Positions 8,116 to 16,020 of a stretch of 38,193 nt of DNA are shown in pieces. Made by a program: the position numbers and the translations under genes. The DNA is taken from contig LAKY01000033.1 in NCBI GenBank assembly GCA_000987045.1, positions 25,242-63,434 of the forward strand. Reading direction: 5' to 3'. How positions within the stretch are numbered: the first letter of the stretch is position 1; every line of letters starts with the position of its first letter. The notes beneath the pieces were generated by a model, which was not told the origin of the DNA, did not search any database, and saw nothing but the letters and a program-made list of their open reading frames with translations. This DNA comes from Clostridiales bacterium PH28_bin88 (GTDB lineage: Bacteria > Bacillota > PH28-bin88).

Positions 8116-8811
8116 TTACACCTCCAATACGTACTCAAAGAGTACAAAAGGTACCACCAGAAAAACGACGTCAAAAACCGCCAGGAGTTTAATCCAACGC
8201 CAGAAATCCGCGATTAGTTGCACTTCGCCCGGGGGCATCCCCATCAACAGAATACCGGTAGACTTCACCGCGGCGATGATCACCGGGATGACAATGGGAA
8301 AGACGATCAACGGCAGTAGGATCTCGCTGGTCCTGGTGTTGGCCGAAAGCGCCGCCAGCAAGGTACCGACGGTAATAAACCCCAGGGTCCCCAGCATGAT
8401 CACCAGCAACAGGAGCCACAACGACCCCTCCAGGCGGAAACTGAACAAGATGAAAAACAGGGGCAGGGAAATGATCTCCATCGCCCCCATAAACACCAGG
8501 TTGCTGATCACCTTGCCGAAGTAAATGGCGGTCCGGTCCACGGGCGCCAGCATCAAGCCCAGCAGCGCATCGTTATCCTTTTCACCCGAGAAAGAACGGT
8601 TCAACCCCAAGATGCCGGCAAAGGTAAATCCCAGCCAGATGATCCCCGGAAAAACCTCCCTGGTAGTCTCCCTGGTAGGGGTGAAGGCGAAGGCAAAAAT
8701 CAGGATGACCAGGAAGGCGAAAATGAACATGGAACTGATCATTTCCTTGGTCCTGAACTCCGTCACCAGGTCCTTCCATACCAAGTTGGCGATTTTACCC
8801 AGAAAACCCAT
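8116..8811 (-). CDS. ccmB: Heme exporter permease CcmB
   Basis: 231 aa membrane protein with six TM helices and the CcmB opening KDLVTEFRTKEMISSMFIFAFLV. LLGLMLAPVDRTAIYFGKV and the helix TLGFITVGTLLAALSANTRTSEILLPLIVFPIVIPVII are also typical. It is the permease partner of the CcmA ATPase in the complex that releases heme-charged CcmE. Its ATG overlaps the ccmA stop codon (TAATG), suggesting translational coupling. Confidence 0.93.
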   Translation of the reverse strand: MGFLGKIANLVWKDLVTEFRTKEMISSMFIFAFLVILIFAFAFTPTRETTREVFPGIIWLGFTFAGILGLNRSFSGEKDNDALLGLMLAPVDRTAIYFGKVISNLVFMGAMEIISLPLFFILFSFRLEGSLWLLLLVIMLGTLGFITVGTLLAALSANTRTSEILLPLIVFPIVIPVIIAAVKSTGILLMGMPPGEVQLIADFWRWIKLLAVFDVVFLVVPFVLFEYVLEV

Positions 8812-9464
8812 TAGGCTCCCTCCACATGCTGCAGGTAGATCCGCTTGAAGTCCCGCACGTTGATGTCTGCGGTCCTGGCATGGTAAGCCAGCCGGCCCTT
8901 GACCATGATGATCACCTGGTCGCTCAGTTCCAGTCCCTGGTCAAAGTTATGGGTAATCAGGAAAATGGTACGCCTTTGGTTGCGCAAGCCCTTGAGCACA
9001 TCATTCAGGATCTCCATGGCGTGCTGGTCGAGGCCCGTATAGGGCTCGTCTAAAAACAGCACCGTTGGATCGTGGAGGATCGCCCTGGCAATGGCCAACC
9101 GCTGCTGCATCCCCCGGGAAAATGTGCGTACCGGGTCTGCCAGGGCGTATTGCAGCCCTACCTCCCGGATTACCTGGTGAATCCGCTCCCGGAGATTGGT
9201 CACGTCATACAGGCGCCCGTAAAAAAGTAGGTTTTCATAGGCCGTCAGGTTACCGTACAGGAAGGTGTTATGCGAAACCACACCGATGTCGCGCCGGAGC
9301 CTAAGGGGGTTCTCCCCCGCGTTGACTCCGTTGATCACCACCTGGCCCCGGGTAGGTTTTACCAGAAGGGACAGCACCTTCAACAGCGTGGTCTTACCCG
9401 CGCCGTTGGGACCAAGGACGGCCATGAACTCTCCCGACCCCAGTTCCAGGTCAATCCCTCGCAA
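8811..9464 (-). CDS. ccmA: Heme exporter ATP-binding protein CcmA
   Basis: Cytoplasmic ATPase with Walker A GPNGAGKTT, signature FSRGMQQRLAIARA, Walker B VLFLDEPYTGLD and switch histidine LITHN. It powers the CcmABCD complex. From the TTG at 9464 the product has 217 aa and lacks the usual first beta strand. In-frame coding continues upstream (KAHQIVKQIGNKTIL) to about 9512, where the only start-like codons are ATT (9510-9512) and ATC (9513-9515), with GGGGG at 9519-9524. The true start may therefore be a non-canonical ATT/ATC giving about 233 aa. The gene begins within tens of bases of the preceding stop. Confidence 0.9.
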   Translation of the reverse strand: MRGIDLELGSGEFMAVLGPNGAGKTTLLKVLSLLVKPTRGQVVINGVNAGENPLRLRRDIGVVSHNTFLYGNLTAYENLLFYGRLYDVTNLRERIHQVIREVGLQYALADPVRTFSRGMQQRLAIARAILHDPTVLFLDEPYTGLDQHAMEILNDVLKGLRNQRRTIFLITHNFDQGLELSDQVIIMVKGRLAYHARTADINVRDFKRIYLQHVEGA

Positions 9465-9524
9465 GATGGTCTTATTTCCGATCTGTTTAACGATCTGGTG
9501 GGCCTTGATAATGATGAGCGCCCC

Positions 9525-10487
9525 CTATCCGGTGAACTCCTTCAGTTGGGCCTTCACGTTGACCAGCTTTTTCTTGTAGGCCTCCCTCAGTTGCCGGTAG
9601 GTATCCTCGTCAACTTCCTGGTTGGCCCGTTTTTCATCCAATTCACCGATCTTTTGCAGCAGGACTTTTTCCCTGGCCATCAACCGGTGGAACATTTCCT
9701 CCTCGGGATCCCCCTTTGCCTTCAAGGCATCCCCCATCTGGCGTCTCTTGAAGACGTAGTAGATTAGCCCCGCTAGGGGAACACCGATCACCATCACCAT
9801 AAATAGATGAGCGTTAATTCCCTTAAAGGGCGACTGGTACCACAGGCGGATATGTCCAGGGTTATGGAACTTGGGGTTAGGAGGAGGCTGGGTGACCCCC
9901 CCGGCGGCGGCTCCTGCCCCGAGGGTGACGACCATGTCCACCTGTTCACCGGCGGGCAGGTTGTCAGCCATGTAGATCCTGGCCTGCTGCTCCTGGGATA
10001 CCCCGCCATCCACCAACTTGGTACTGCTCACACTAACCCCCTGCAAGGGCGTCAGCACGAAAAGGGTTTCGGTAGGATACGGCAGGCGGTGTTTCAGGAT
10101 AAAATGGGGTGCCGCACCTGCCGGCAGCAGGTAACCAAACCGGTAAGTACTCTCTCCTTTTGGCACAGCCGCGGTCACCACCAGTTCCTGACCCTTGGCC
10201 TCTACCAGTTGTTCGGTACCACCGGCGAAAATCAGGTCCTGGTAACCTTCAGGCAGGACAAACTTAACTTTACCTGCGCCTGCAGCTATCTCCGCTCCCT
10301 GGTTGTTAACAACCACAATTTCTTTTACGTCCAGCATACCCTTGGATCCGGGCTGCAGGATGTAGTGGTGCATGCTCACAGAAATTGTTTCTTCCGGAGC
10401 GGCCTGCACCGTGCCCACCGTCACCAGCAGGCTGAGTAGGAAAAACACCAAGAATAACGACGTTTTCCTTTTTAGCTCAGGTTGCAC
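9525..10487 (-). CDS. Ccm-cluster protein of unknown function: signal peptide, beta-rich domain, TM, SHOCT-like tail
   Basis: 320 aa from a GTG after AGAGGTGAG. Visible parts are a signal peptide (about residues 9-30, ending VQAA), a beta-rich extracytoplasmic domain (about 35-195), a Pro/Gly linker, one TM helix (about 225-247) and a charged coiled-coil tail. The tail ends in EVDEDTYRQLREAYKKKL. It resembles the 14059-15060 protein in layout. The tail motif also matches the 10530-10928 protein. Topology implies an external receptor-like domain and a cytoplasmic tail, perhaps helping heme delivery; no family name is recognised. Confidence 0.7.
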   Translation of the reverse strand: MQPELKRKTSLFLVFFLLSLLVTVGTVQAAPEETISVSMHHYILQPGSKGMLDVKEIVVVNNQGAEIAAGAGKVKFVLPEGYQDLIFAGGTEQLVEAKGQELVVTAAVPKGESTYRFGYLLPAGAAPHFILKHRLPYPTETLFVLTPLQGVSVSSTKLVDGGVSQEQQARIYMADNLPAGEQVDMVVTLGAGAAAGGVTQPPPNPKFHNPGHIRLWYQSPFKGINAHLFMVMVIGVPLAGLIYYVFKRRQMGDALKAKGDPEEEMFHRLMAREKVLLQKIGELDEKRANQEVDEDTYRQLREAYKKKLVNVKAQLKEFTG

Positions 10488-10529
10488 TCTCTCACCTCTT
10501 TCGTTAAGTAGCGGTGCTGCGAGGAGCCC

Positions 10530-10928
10530 TTAACGGTCCTTCTTTTGCTGTCGCAACCGGCGAACCTCAGCCTCGATTTCCGCCTCGATCTCTTTTTCAA
10601 TGTCGGAGATTACCGCGGCTTTTTCTAACACCGGCGCACCCGCCTTGAGAACACCTTCCTCTTCCTTGAGTATGGACACCGCCTGGCGCCGGTAAACGTT
10701 CTGCAGGGACTGGTAGTCATCCTCGGAGAGCTTCTTCATCTGGTAATCAAACTCGATTTCACCCAGGGTAGTAAAGACGGATTCCTTTTCCTTTTCTATA
10801 GGGTCCAGTTCATCCAGGTCCACCTCGGGTACCAGGCTTTCTTCCACCGGTTGCACCAGCGGCATGGCGATCAAGTAGACCGCAACCCCCACTACCACCG
10901 TACCCAGCAGCAAGGCCGTTATATCCAA
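10530..10928 (-). CDS. CcmI-like cytochrome c biogenesis protein (short form)
   Basis: 132 aa from the TTG at 10926-10928, which has GGGGAGGG at 6 nt; an upstream ATG at 10946 has no ribosome binding site. One N-terminal TM helix (about residues 3-25) is followed by the segment LGEIEFDYQMKKLSEDDYQSLQNVYRRQAV. This is the signature of the N-terminal part of CcmI-like proteins. A Glu/Lys-rich coiled coil ends the protein. CcmI recruits apocytochrome to CcmFH; this form has no TPR region. It is located directly after ccmH. Confidence 0.7.
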   Translation of the reverse strand: MDITALLLGTVVVGVAVYLIAMPLVQPVEESLVPEVDLDELDPIEKEKESVFTTLGEIEFDYQMKKLSEDDYQSLQNVYRRQAVSILKEEEGVLKAGAPVLEKAAVISDIEKEIEAEIEAEVRRLRQQKKDR

Positions 10929-10952
10929 TATTAACCCTCCCCACATTGGTGA

Positions 10953-11441
10953 CTAGTAGTACTTTTTAATCTCCGCATCCAGAATCTCCTCGTATTCCGC
11001 CAGGTCTGCCGTTTCAAGGCTTTCTTCGTCCCCGGTCTTCCGGTGCCGGTAGAATACCCACTTGTCCAGGGCCATGTAAATCACCAGCCCCCCGGCCAGG
11101 ATGCCAATAAAGGGCAATACCCAGGCGGTAATATTCAAGGGATTGTCCGGTGGCGGGGCCGCCATTACCTCTTCCCCGTAAATGCTGATCATGTACTTGT
11201 AGATCTGGTCGGCGGTGGCCCCCTCCGCCAGTTTTTCCCGGATCTCCGCCCGCATTTTCTCGGCAGTGGCGTTGTCGCACGCAACCAGGTACATGCCGCA
11301 CCCGTCGGTGCACATCAGATTTTTCTCGATCTCCTTGAAAAGGGCCTCATCCACCACCCCGGTTTGCCCCCAGGCCACCGGCGAGGCCATGAGCAGCAGC
11401 CCGAGGGCCAATCCGATCACGCTTCTTCTAAGCCCTGGCAT
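10953..11441 (-). CDS. ccmH: CcmH/CycL-family thiol protein with variant motif
   Basis: 162 aa from an ATG at 11439-11441 that overlaps the ccmF 3' end by 14 bp. Signal peptide (about residues 5-25, ending AWGQ), then a CcmH domain with LMCTDGCGMYLVACDN, then RAEIREKLAEGATADQIYKYMISIYGEEVMAAPP, one TM helix (about 109-129) and an acidic tail. CcmH normally carries LRCxxC and reduces the apocytochrome disulfide at the CcmF heme lyase. Here the first two Cys are spaced CxxxC, with an Asp where a CxCxC-type Gram-positive form would have the middle Cys. A third Cys follows after six residues. The function is probably conserved but the chemistry may differ. Confidence 0.85.
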   Translation of the reverse strand: MPGLRRSVIGLALGLLLMASPVAWGQTGVVDEALFKEIEKNLMCTDGCGMYLVACDNATAEKMRAEIREKLAEGATADQIYKYMISIYGEEVMAAPPPDNPLNITAWVLPFIGILAGGLVIYMALDKWVFYRHRKTGDEESLETADLAEYEEILDAEIKKYY

Positions 11442-13425
11442 GGCGTTCCACACTCCTTGTGTACTTGGGTCCCAGCTGGCTGCCGCGGCCGGGCCAGACC
11501 GCAAAAACAGTCCCAATGACCAGGATGTAACCGCCGATCCAAACCCATGCCACCATGGGGTTGATGATTACCTTGAAGGTGGCCTCCGTGCCGTTTTTAT
11601 CCCAGGTGGAAAGGATCACATAGAAATCCTCCGTCAGGCTACCCAGGATGCCCACCTCGGTGGAGGGTTGGTCCCATAACTCGTAGAACACCTTCTCCGG
11701 CATAACGGCGCCGATATTCTTGCCGTCCTTGGACACCGGCATGTCAGCGTAAACGATGACGTTTTCGCCCTCTTCCCGCTGCATCAAGCCGTTAAAGGTG
11801 GTAGTGTACTTACCCAGGGTAATCTTTTCACCCGCCGTTACTGTCCTGGTGATCTCCTGTTTATACGCATGGGAGGCGATGATCCCGATAGCCATCAGCA
11901 CGATGCCCAGGTGCACGATATACCCCCCGTAGCGCCGGCGGTTACGGGTGACCAGCCGCCAGAAGGCGGTGCCATACCCCTCGCCGGTCATCTTGCGGCG
12001 CACCCGGGTGCCGCGCACAAATTCCTGAATGATGGTAAAGAGGACAAAGAGAGAGACGGTTTCACCCAAAATTGGCGCAAAACGCTTGACAGGCAGCAAC
12101 AGGTACATGGCCACGCCCGTCACCACCGCCAGCACCATCGACCACAGGAAGTTGTCCCGCAGGTTCTTTAAGGATGACTTTTGCCAGGCGATCAGCGGGC
12201 AGACCCCCATGACAAGCAGCATGCCCAACAGGATGGGAGCGTTGACCTGGTTAAAGAAGGGTACGCTCACCGTTACCTTGACACCCCGCACCGCCTCGGA
12301 TACCAGCGGGAAGATGGTCCCCCAGAATACCGCGAAGGCGGAACCCACCAGCAGCAGGTTGTTGAGCAAGAAACTGCTCTCCCGGGAGATATAGGACTCA
12401 AACTCGCGCCCTTCCTTGAGCAGATTGATACGATCGATCATCAAGTAGAGAGAAGCCACCATCATGATGATGATAAAGGTGAAGAAATAGTAACCCAGTT
12501 GCGTGTCACCGAAGGCGTGCACCGAAACCAGCACGCCGCTGCGCACCAGGTACGTACCGAACAGGGTCAGCAGGTAGGTAATGATGATCAGGGAGATGTT
12601 CCAGGCCTTTAACATTTCCTTCCGTTCCTGGATCATCACCGAGTGAATGAAGGCGGTACCTGTTAGCCAGGGGATAAAGGAGGCGTTTTCCACCGGGTCC
12701 CATCCCCAGTACCCGCCCCACCCCAGTTCCACGTAGGCCCACTGGCCGCCGTACAGGTTACCCAGGGTAAGGAACATCCATGCTACCACCGACCAGCGCC
12801 GGGTAACCCGGATCCACGAATCATCCGCCTTTTTGATAATTAAGGCAGCCATGGCAAAGGCATAGGGAATGGCAAATCCTACGTAACCCAGGTAAAGGGT
12901 TACCGGGTGGAACACCATCCCCGGGTTCTGCAACAAGGGGTTGAGGCCCCGCCCTTCCGCGGGAACGTAGCCAAGGCCTGTCCGGGCAAAGGGGTTGGCA
13001 ATAAAGGTCAGCATCAACAGGAAGAAGAGACTGTTGATCAACAGGATAATATTCACGTAAGGAATGGAGGGGTCGTTTTCATTGCGCCGGGAAAAAGCCA
13101 CCACGGCGGCGTAGATCCCCAAAATCCACATCCAAAGCAGCATGGAACCGGCGTTCCCCGCCCAGAAGGCAGAGAATTTGTAGAAGGTCGGCAGGCCCTT
13201 GCTGGTGTACTCGTAAACGTACTTGATGGAGAAGTCCGAGGTTACCAGGAAATAAATCAGGATCAAGGACGCCACCGTTACCAGAAAGGCGATGGCCAGG
13301 ACTCCCCCCTTGGCGCTTCTCATGATGCGTTCGTTGCCGGTTTTAAGCCCCACCACGAAGCCCGCCAGGGAATAGATACTGATGGCCAGGGAGAGGATGA
13401 TCGCTAAGTAACCAATATCGGCCAT
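11428..13425 (-). CDS. ccmF: Cytochrome c heme lyase CcmF
   Basis: 665 aa, at least 14 TM helices, normal family length. The heme-handling signature LGWGGYWGWDPVENASFIPW lies at about residues 230-250. Conserved TM histidines are seen in FHPVTLYLGYVG and YIVHLGIVLMAIG. CcmF joins heme from CcmE to the CxxCH motif of the apocytochrome, outside the membrane. The ATG follows GGAGGTAAAGTA. Its 3' end overlaps the ccmH start, typical of the CcmFH complex. Confidence 0.96.
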   Translation of the reverse strand: MADIGYLAIILSLAISIYSLAGFVVGLKTGNERIMRSAKGGVLAIAFLVTVASLILIYFLVTSDFSIKYVYEYTSKGLPTFYKFSAFWAGNAGSMLLWMWILGIYAAVVAFSRRNENDPSIPYVNIILLINSLFFLLMLTFIANPFARTGLGYVPAEGRGLNPLLQNPGMVFHPVTLYLGYVGFAIPYAFAMAALIIKKADDSWIRVTRRWSVVAWMFLTLGNLYGGQWAYVELGWGGYWGWDPVENASFIPWLTGTAFIHSVMIQERKEMLKAWNISLIIITYLLTLFGTYLVRSGVLVSVHAFGDTQLGYYFFTFIIIMMVASLYLMIDRINLLKEGREFESYISRESSFLLNNLLLVGSAFAVFWGTIFPLVSEAVRGVKVTVSVPFFNQVNAPILLGMLLVMGVCPLIAWQKSSLKNLRDNFLWSMVLAVVTGVAMYLLLPVKRFAPILGETVSLFVLFTIIQEFVRGTRVRRKMTGEGYGTAFWRLVTRNRRRYGGYIVHLGIVLMAIGIIASHAYKQEITRTVTAGEKITLGKYTTTFNGLMQREEGENVIVYADMPVSKDGKNIGAVMPEKVFYELWDQPSTEVGILGSLTEDFYVILSTWDKNGTEATFKVIINPMVAWVWIGGYILVIGTVFAVWPGRGSQLGPKYTRSVERHARA

Positions 13426-13556
13426 TACTTTACCTCCTTAAGTTACGCCAGGCAATTGATAACCCCCGGCGGCCAGCGCCGAACTGTGACCGCCAGAGGC
13501 CATGGCAACCCATGATGATGTTCATTCCTTAAGCACTATGAGACTGAAACCGGTGC

Positions 13557-13991
13557 TTATTGTTTCTCGATGGTCTGTTCCTTGATGGCTTGCTCCTCTT
13601 CCAGCGCCTCGTACTTGGACGGGCAGCGGGTTTCCACCTTGTCCGCCAGGAAGGTGCCCGAATTGGCGTTGTACTTGCCCTTCAGGATAATCTGAGCCTC
13701 CGGATTATCCATGTTGTCGGGAGCCACATCGTTGTAAACTACCGGCATCTTGCTCTGGCCATCGGTGACAGCAAAGCTCAATTCAATCTTCTGCCCGTCC
13801 CACTTCAGCGTCCCGGGTACCAGGGAGCCTTCCACCAAAAGGTATCTCCCTTCCAACTGGGGCCCTTCGGTCAGGATCTCGGTAATGGTCTTCTGGTAGC
13901 CCGTATTTCCCCCAAACCCCGAAATGAACAGGAAACCAATAGCCGCTACCACCACGATGACACCGATAGTGATTTTGTGACTTTGCTTCAC
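13557..13991 (-). CDS. ccmE: Heme chaperone CcmE, cysteine (CxxxY) variant
   Basis: 144 aa from the GTG at 13989-13991, five nt after GGGAGGTG; an upstream ATG would overlap this ribosome binding site. N-terminal TM anchor (about residues 5-25), then an OB-fold domain (YLLVEGSLVPGTLKWDG, LSFAVTDGQSKMPVVYNDVAPD, AQIILKGKYNANSGTFLADKVETRCPSKYEA). Classical CcmE binds heme through His in HxxxY; this protein has CPSKY, the CxxxY variant known from Desulfovibrio and archaeal System I* pathways. First of the recognised ccm genes; a tandem heptamer lies just upstream. Confidence 0.93.
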   Translation of the reverse strand: MKQSHKITIGVIVVVAAIGFLFISGFGGNTGYQKTITEILTEGPQLEGRYLLVEGSLVPGTLKWDGQKIELSFAVTDGQSKMPVVYNDVAPDNMDNPEAQIILKGKYNANSGTFLADKVETRCPSKYEALEEEQAIKEQTIEKQ

Positions 13992-14009
13992 GGGTACACC
14001 TCCCATTTT

Positions 14010-14047
14010 AGTGACTAGTGACTGGTGACTAGTGACTAGTGACTAGT
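14010..14047. repeat. Tandem heptamer repeat AGTGACT (5 copies)
   Basis: Five consecutive heptamers AGTGACT (one copy is GGTGACT) followed by a partial AGT. It lies between the 14059-15060 gene and the ccmE ribosome binding site. A degenerate version is at 16021-16055 upstream of the CopZ-like gene. A short one (GGTGACTAGTAGTA) is near 10945. Confidence 0.85.
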
Positions 14048-14058
14048 CCATCGTGGGG

Positions 14059-15060
14059 CTACTCCTCGTCCAGTTCCGCCAGCAGTTGGCGGTAGGTTTC
14101 TTCGCTGATCTTGCCGTCTAGAAGCATTTTGCGGATCTTCTTCTTTTCCTCCTGCACCGCCTGGCTGCGGCTGCCTTTACCACGCTGATTTTTTGTTTCC
14201 GCCTGGGCAGCTGCCACTTGGCGGTTGTGGGAGCGTGATTTCTGGTTTCCGGACCGGTTCCGGCTTCCACCTCCCTGGTTGCTCCGCATGGCGTACACCA
14301 TGAAAATCCCCAACATGGCCAGGAAGGCAACCAGCAGGATTACCACCGTAGAATTTAAGGAGGAGCCACCGGACGTAGACGCGGGCTGAGCAGTACCGGC
14401 GCCGGTAGCCTTTTCCACGGAAGGTTTGGTCTCATTCCGGGTGTAAGTGACCTCGAAAGGTATCTTGTCCCCGGGTTTGACGTTTTCGTACCGGTAGTAA
14501 TAATTGTTGAACCCCTCACCATCCTGCTGGGTGGCGGTGCTGGCCGGGCTCAACCGCAAACCAGAGGCGTTCTTCGGCTCCTTAACCTCCACCGAGAGGT
14601 CGGTTACCGGAAAGGTAGGCTGGAACAAGGCGGTGAACTTCCGCTCCCCGGGAGCGCTGAAGGTGTTATAGTTATATTCAAACATCACCGGGAACTTCTC
14701 ACCTGGTTTGATAACCCGGGAAGGTTTCCACACCACCTGGTCGTACTCAGGGTTGCTCGTTTCCACCACGTACTTCTGGCATACCATGCCCTTTTCAGTC
14801 TCGCATACCATGTTCACCTTGGCGCCTTTGGGCATGTTATAACGGATTTCTCCCTGGAAGTCCTTGCCGGTATTATTGACAAAAGTACCGGAATAAATGA
14901 CCAGAACGTCCGGGGTATCGTACTCAGGCCAGACAGAGAAGTAAAGCTCCTCCATCGTCATGGTCTCACCCTCGGCAAAAGCTGCCGGCACAAGGGTAAA
15001 CAACAGCAGTACGGATAGCATAAAAGAAAGGATCCGGGATATCAGGACTCGCTTGCGCAT
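14059..15060 (-). CDS. Ccm-cluster protein of unknown function: signal peptide, beta domain, TM, SHOCT-like tail
   Basis: 333 aa from the ATG at 15058-15060, six nt after AAGGAGG. Signal peptide (about residues 1-29, ending AFAE), a beta-rich external domain (about 30-215) with one Cys pair (NMVCETEKGMVCQK, eight residues between), a Ser/Thr/Gly linker, one TM helix (about 240-260) and a long basic tail. The tail ends KIRKMLLDGKISEETYRQLLAELDEE. The layout and the ETYRQL motif match the 9525-10487 protein, so the two may be paralogous partners. First gene of the ccm transcript; its function is unknown, perhaps an accessory factor for heme or apocytochrome delivery. Confidence 0.75.
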   Translation of the reverse strand: MRKRVLISRILSFMLSVLLLFTLVPAAFAEGETMTMEELYFSVWPEYDTPDVLVIYSGTFVNNTGKDFQGEIRYNMPKGAKVNMVCETEKGMVCQKYVVETSNPEYDQVVWKPSRVIKPGEKFPVMFEYNYNTFSAPGERKFTALFQPTFPVTDLSVEVKEPKNASGLRLSPASTATQQDGEGFNNYYYRYENVKPGDKIPFEVTYTRNETKPSVEKATGAGTAQPASTSGGSSLNSTVVILLVAFLAMLGIFMVYAMRSNQGGGSRNRSGNQKSRSHNRQVAAAQAETKNQRGKGSRSQAVQEEKKKIRKMLLDGKISEETYRQLLAELDEE

Positions 15061-15303
15061 TATGTTCCTCCTTACTTTATCATATACACCAGGCATTTTT
15101 TGTAATGTATTTCACATAAGTACCCGAAAGAAAAAAGCCCGTTACCCTTCCATCCACTTCCCCCTTTGGCAGTGTCGAGTAGCAGCCGGTTTCGCAAACG
15201 GAAATTGTGATATGGAGTACTGGTAACTAGGATCGAAAGTCCCTAACTATTTCTCTGCCGCTAGCCGAAATCCTGCCGGTCGTCCAATTTTTTGCACTAT
15301 CCG
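15061..15303 (-). other. Gene-free leader region upstream of the ccm operon
   Basis: No ORF is supported in this 243-bp stretch. On the minus strand it has a hairpin CCGTTTGCGAAACCGG (about 15185-15200) and a GTAACGGGCTTTTTT sequence (about 15128-15142) that looks like the 3' side of an attenuator. An upstream AGTTACC (about 15224) could pair with GGTAAC. A structured regulatory leader is possible, but I recognise no riboswitch class. A weak TTACAA...TATGAT promoter lies at about 15080-15106. Confidence 0.35.
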
Positions 15304-15440
15304 AAAGTATAAGATGTAACTTTCTGATAGCATAAGTGCAACTAAGGCTTCCGCCTGCGCCAAAGGCTTGCACCACAGGCATAAGTGCGACTATGCCCAT
15401 AAATGGGCAAGTCTTCTATAGCGCAAGCCAAGTTTTCTTT
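15304..15440. repeat. ~130-bp interspersed repeat, left arm of an inverted pair
   Basis: Nearly identical in reverse complement to 16313-16450, with only a few mismatches. It includes the palindrome GCCCATAAATGGGC and the blocks GCATAAGTGCAACTAAGGC and GCGCAAGCCAAGTTTTCTTT. Together with its partner it frames three small genes. A third, decayed copy is at 1-107. Confidence 0.9.
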
Positions 15441-15466
15441 ATCTCCTCAGCCCGTGCCAAAAAAAG

Positions 15467-15610
15467 TTAAACCATGGCCGTCGAAGAGACCCGCGGAGCA
15501 AAGGAGTGTTCCTCCATCTCTTGAGGAGCCGGTGGGTTTTTCAGTATCGAAACCACAAAAAGAGTAATAAAGACCAGGAGCACTAAAATTGTGATCATGC
15601 TTCTCTTCAA
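15467..15610 (-). CDS. Small single-pass membrane protein (47 aa) under a BlaI-type operator
   Basis: 47 aa from the TTG at 15608-15610, eight nt after GGAGGAG. One TM helix (ITILVLLVFITLFVVSIL, about residues 6-23) is followed by a short Pro/Glu/Ser tail ending TAMV. An in-frame ATG at 15658 lies only about 9 nt from the -10 box and is unlikely. Its promoter (15667-15695) carries a BlaI-type dyad. No family is recognised. Its company, a CopZ-like chaperone and another small membrane protein between inverted repeats, suggests a role in copper or envelope stress; that is inference. Confidence 0.7.
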   Translation of the reverse strand: MKRSMITILVLLVFITLFVVSILKNPPAPQEMEEHSFAPRVSSTAMV

Positions 15611-15666
15611 CCGAGCTTCTCCTCCCTCTCCGAAATACAAACGGACAGGCGTTTTCATGCAAAATC

Positions 15667-15700
15667 ATCATATCACGGGCGTCTACTACAGTCAATAGTA
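15667..15700 (-). promoter_or_regulatory. Promoter with BlaI-type operator upstream of the 47-aa gene
   Basis: The -35 is TTGACT (15690-15695), the spacer is 17 bp and the -10 is TATGAT (15667-15672), on the minus strand. The dyad TACTAC-AGTCA-ATAGTA (15684-15700) covers the -35 box, the same geometry as at blaI. Confidence 0.8.
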
Positions 15701-15763
15701 GCAAATATGTCAAATGACTGCTAAAGGAGCCAAAACTGCCTTGCAGAATATGAGAATGGCATA

Positions 15764-15784
15764 AGGGCGGTGAATCACCGCCCT
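15764..15784 (-). terminator. Hairpin after the CopZ-like gene
   Basis: AGGGCGGTGA and TCACCGCCCT are separated by a single base and lie 10 bp past the stop codon. The tract after it on the minus strand is only weakly T-rich, so termination may be modest. Confidence 0.6.
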
Positions 15785-15793
15785 GAAAGTGAA

Positions 15794-16006
15794 TTACTCG
15801 ACCTCGTACCCCGCCCTGGTGATGGCGTTTTTCATTGCCGTTATGTCTACTTTCCCGGGCTCAAAGGTTACAGTGACGTTTTTGGCCGCCAGGTTGACCT
15901 CGGCCTTGTTCACTCCCGCCAGGTTGGTCAGTGCCTTCTCCACAGACATCTTGCAGTGGTTGCAGGTCATCCCTTCCACGTTAATCACGGTAGTATCCAT
16001 GCTCAT
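15794..16006 (-). CDS. copZ: CopZ-like copper chaperone (HMA domain)
   Basis: 70 aa, a single ferredoxin-like heavy-metal-associated domain. The metal site GMTCNHCKMSVEKAL lies at residues 12-26, and the domain continues through VNKAEVNLAAKNVTVTFEPG to AGYEVE at the end. CopZ proteins carry Cu(I) in the cytosol to CopA ATPases; two such ATPases lie within 5 kb. The ATG follows AAAAGGAGGTGAT, a very strong ribosome binding site. It is followed by a hairpin. The CNHC site is typical of Cu(I) chaperones, but related domains can bind other soft metals. Confidence 0.9.
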   Translation of the reverse strand: MSMDTTVINVEGMTCNHCKMSVEKALTNLAGVNKAEVNLAAKNVTVTFEPGKVDITAMKNAITRAGYEVE

Positions 16007-16020
16007 ATCACCTCCTTTTT

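Noticed and set aside
15120..15300. c-di-GMP or cobalamin riboswitch in the ccm leader
   Set aside because: Conserved core sequences of these classes could not be found; only generic hairpins are visible.
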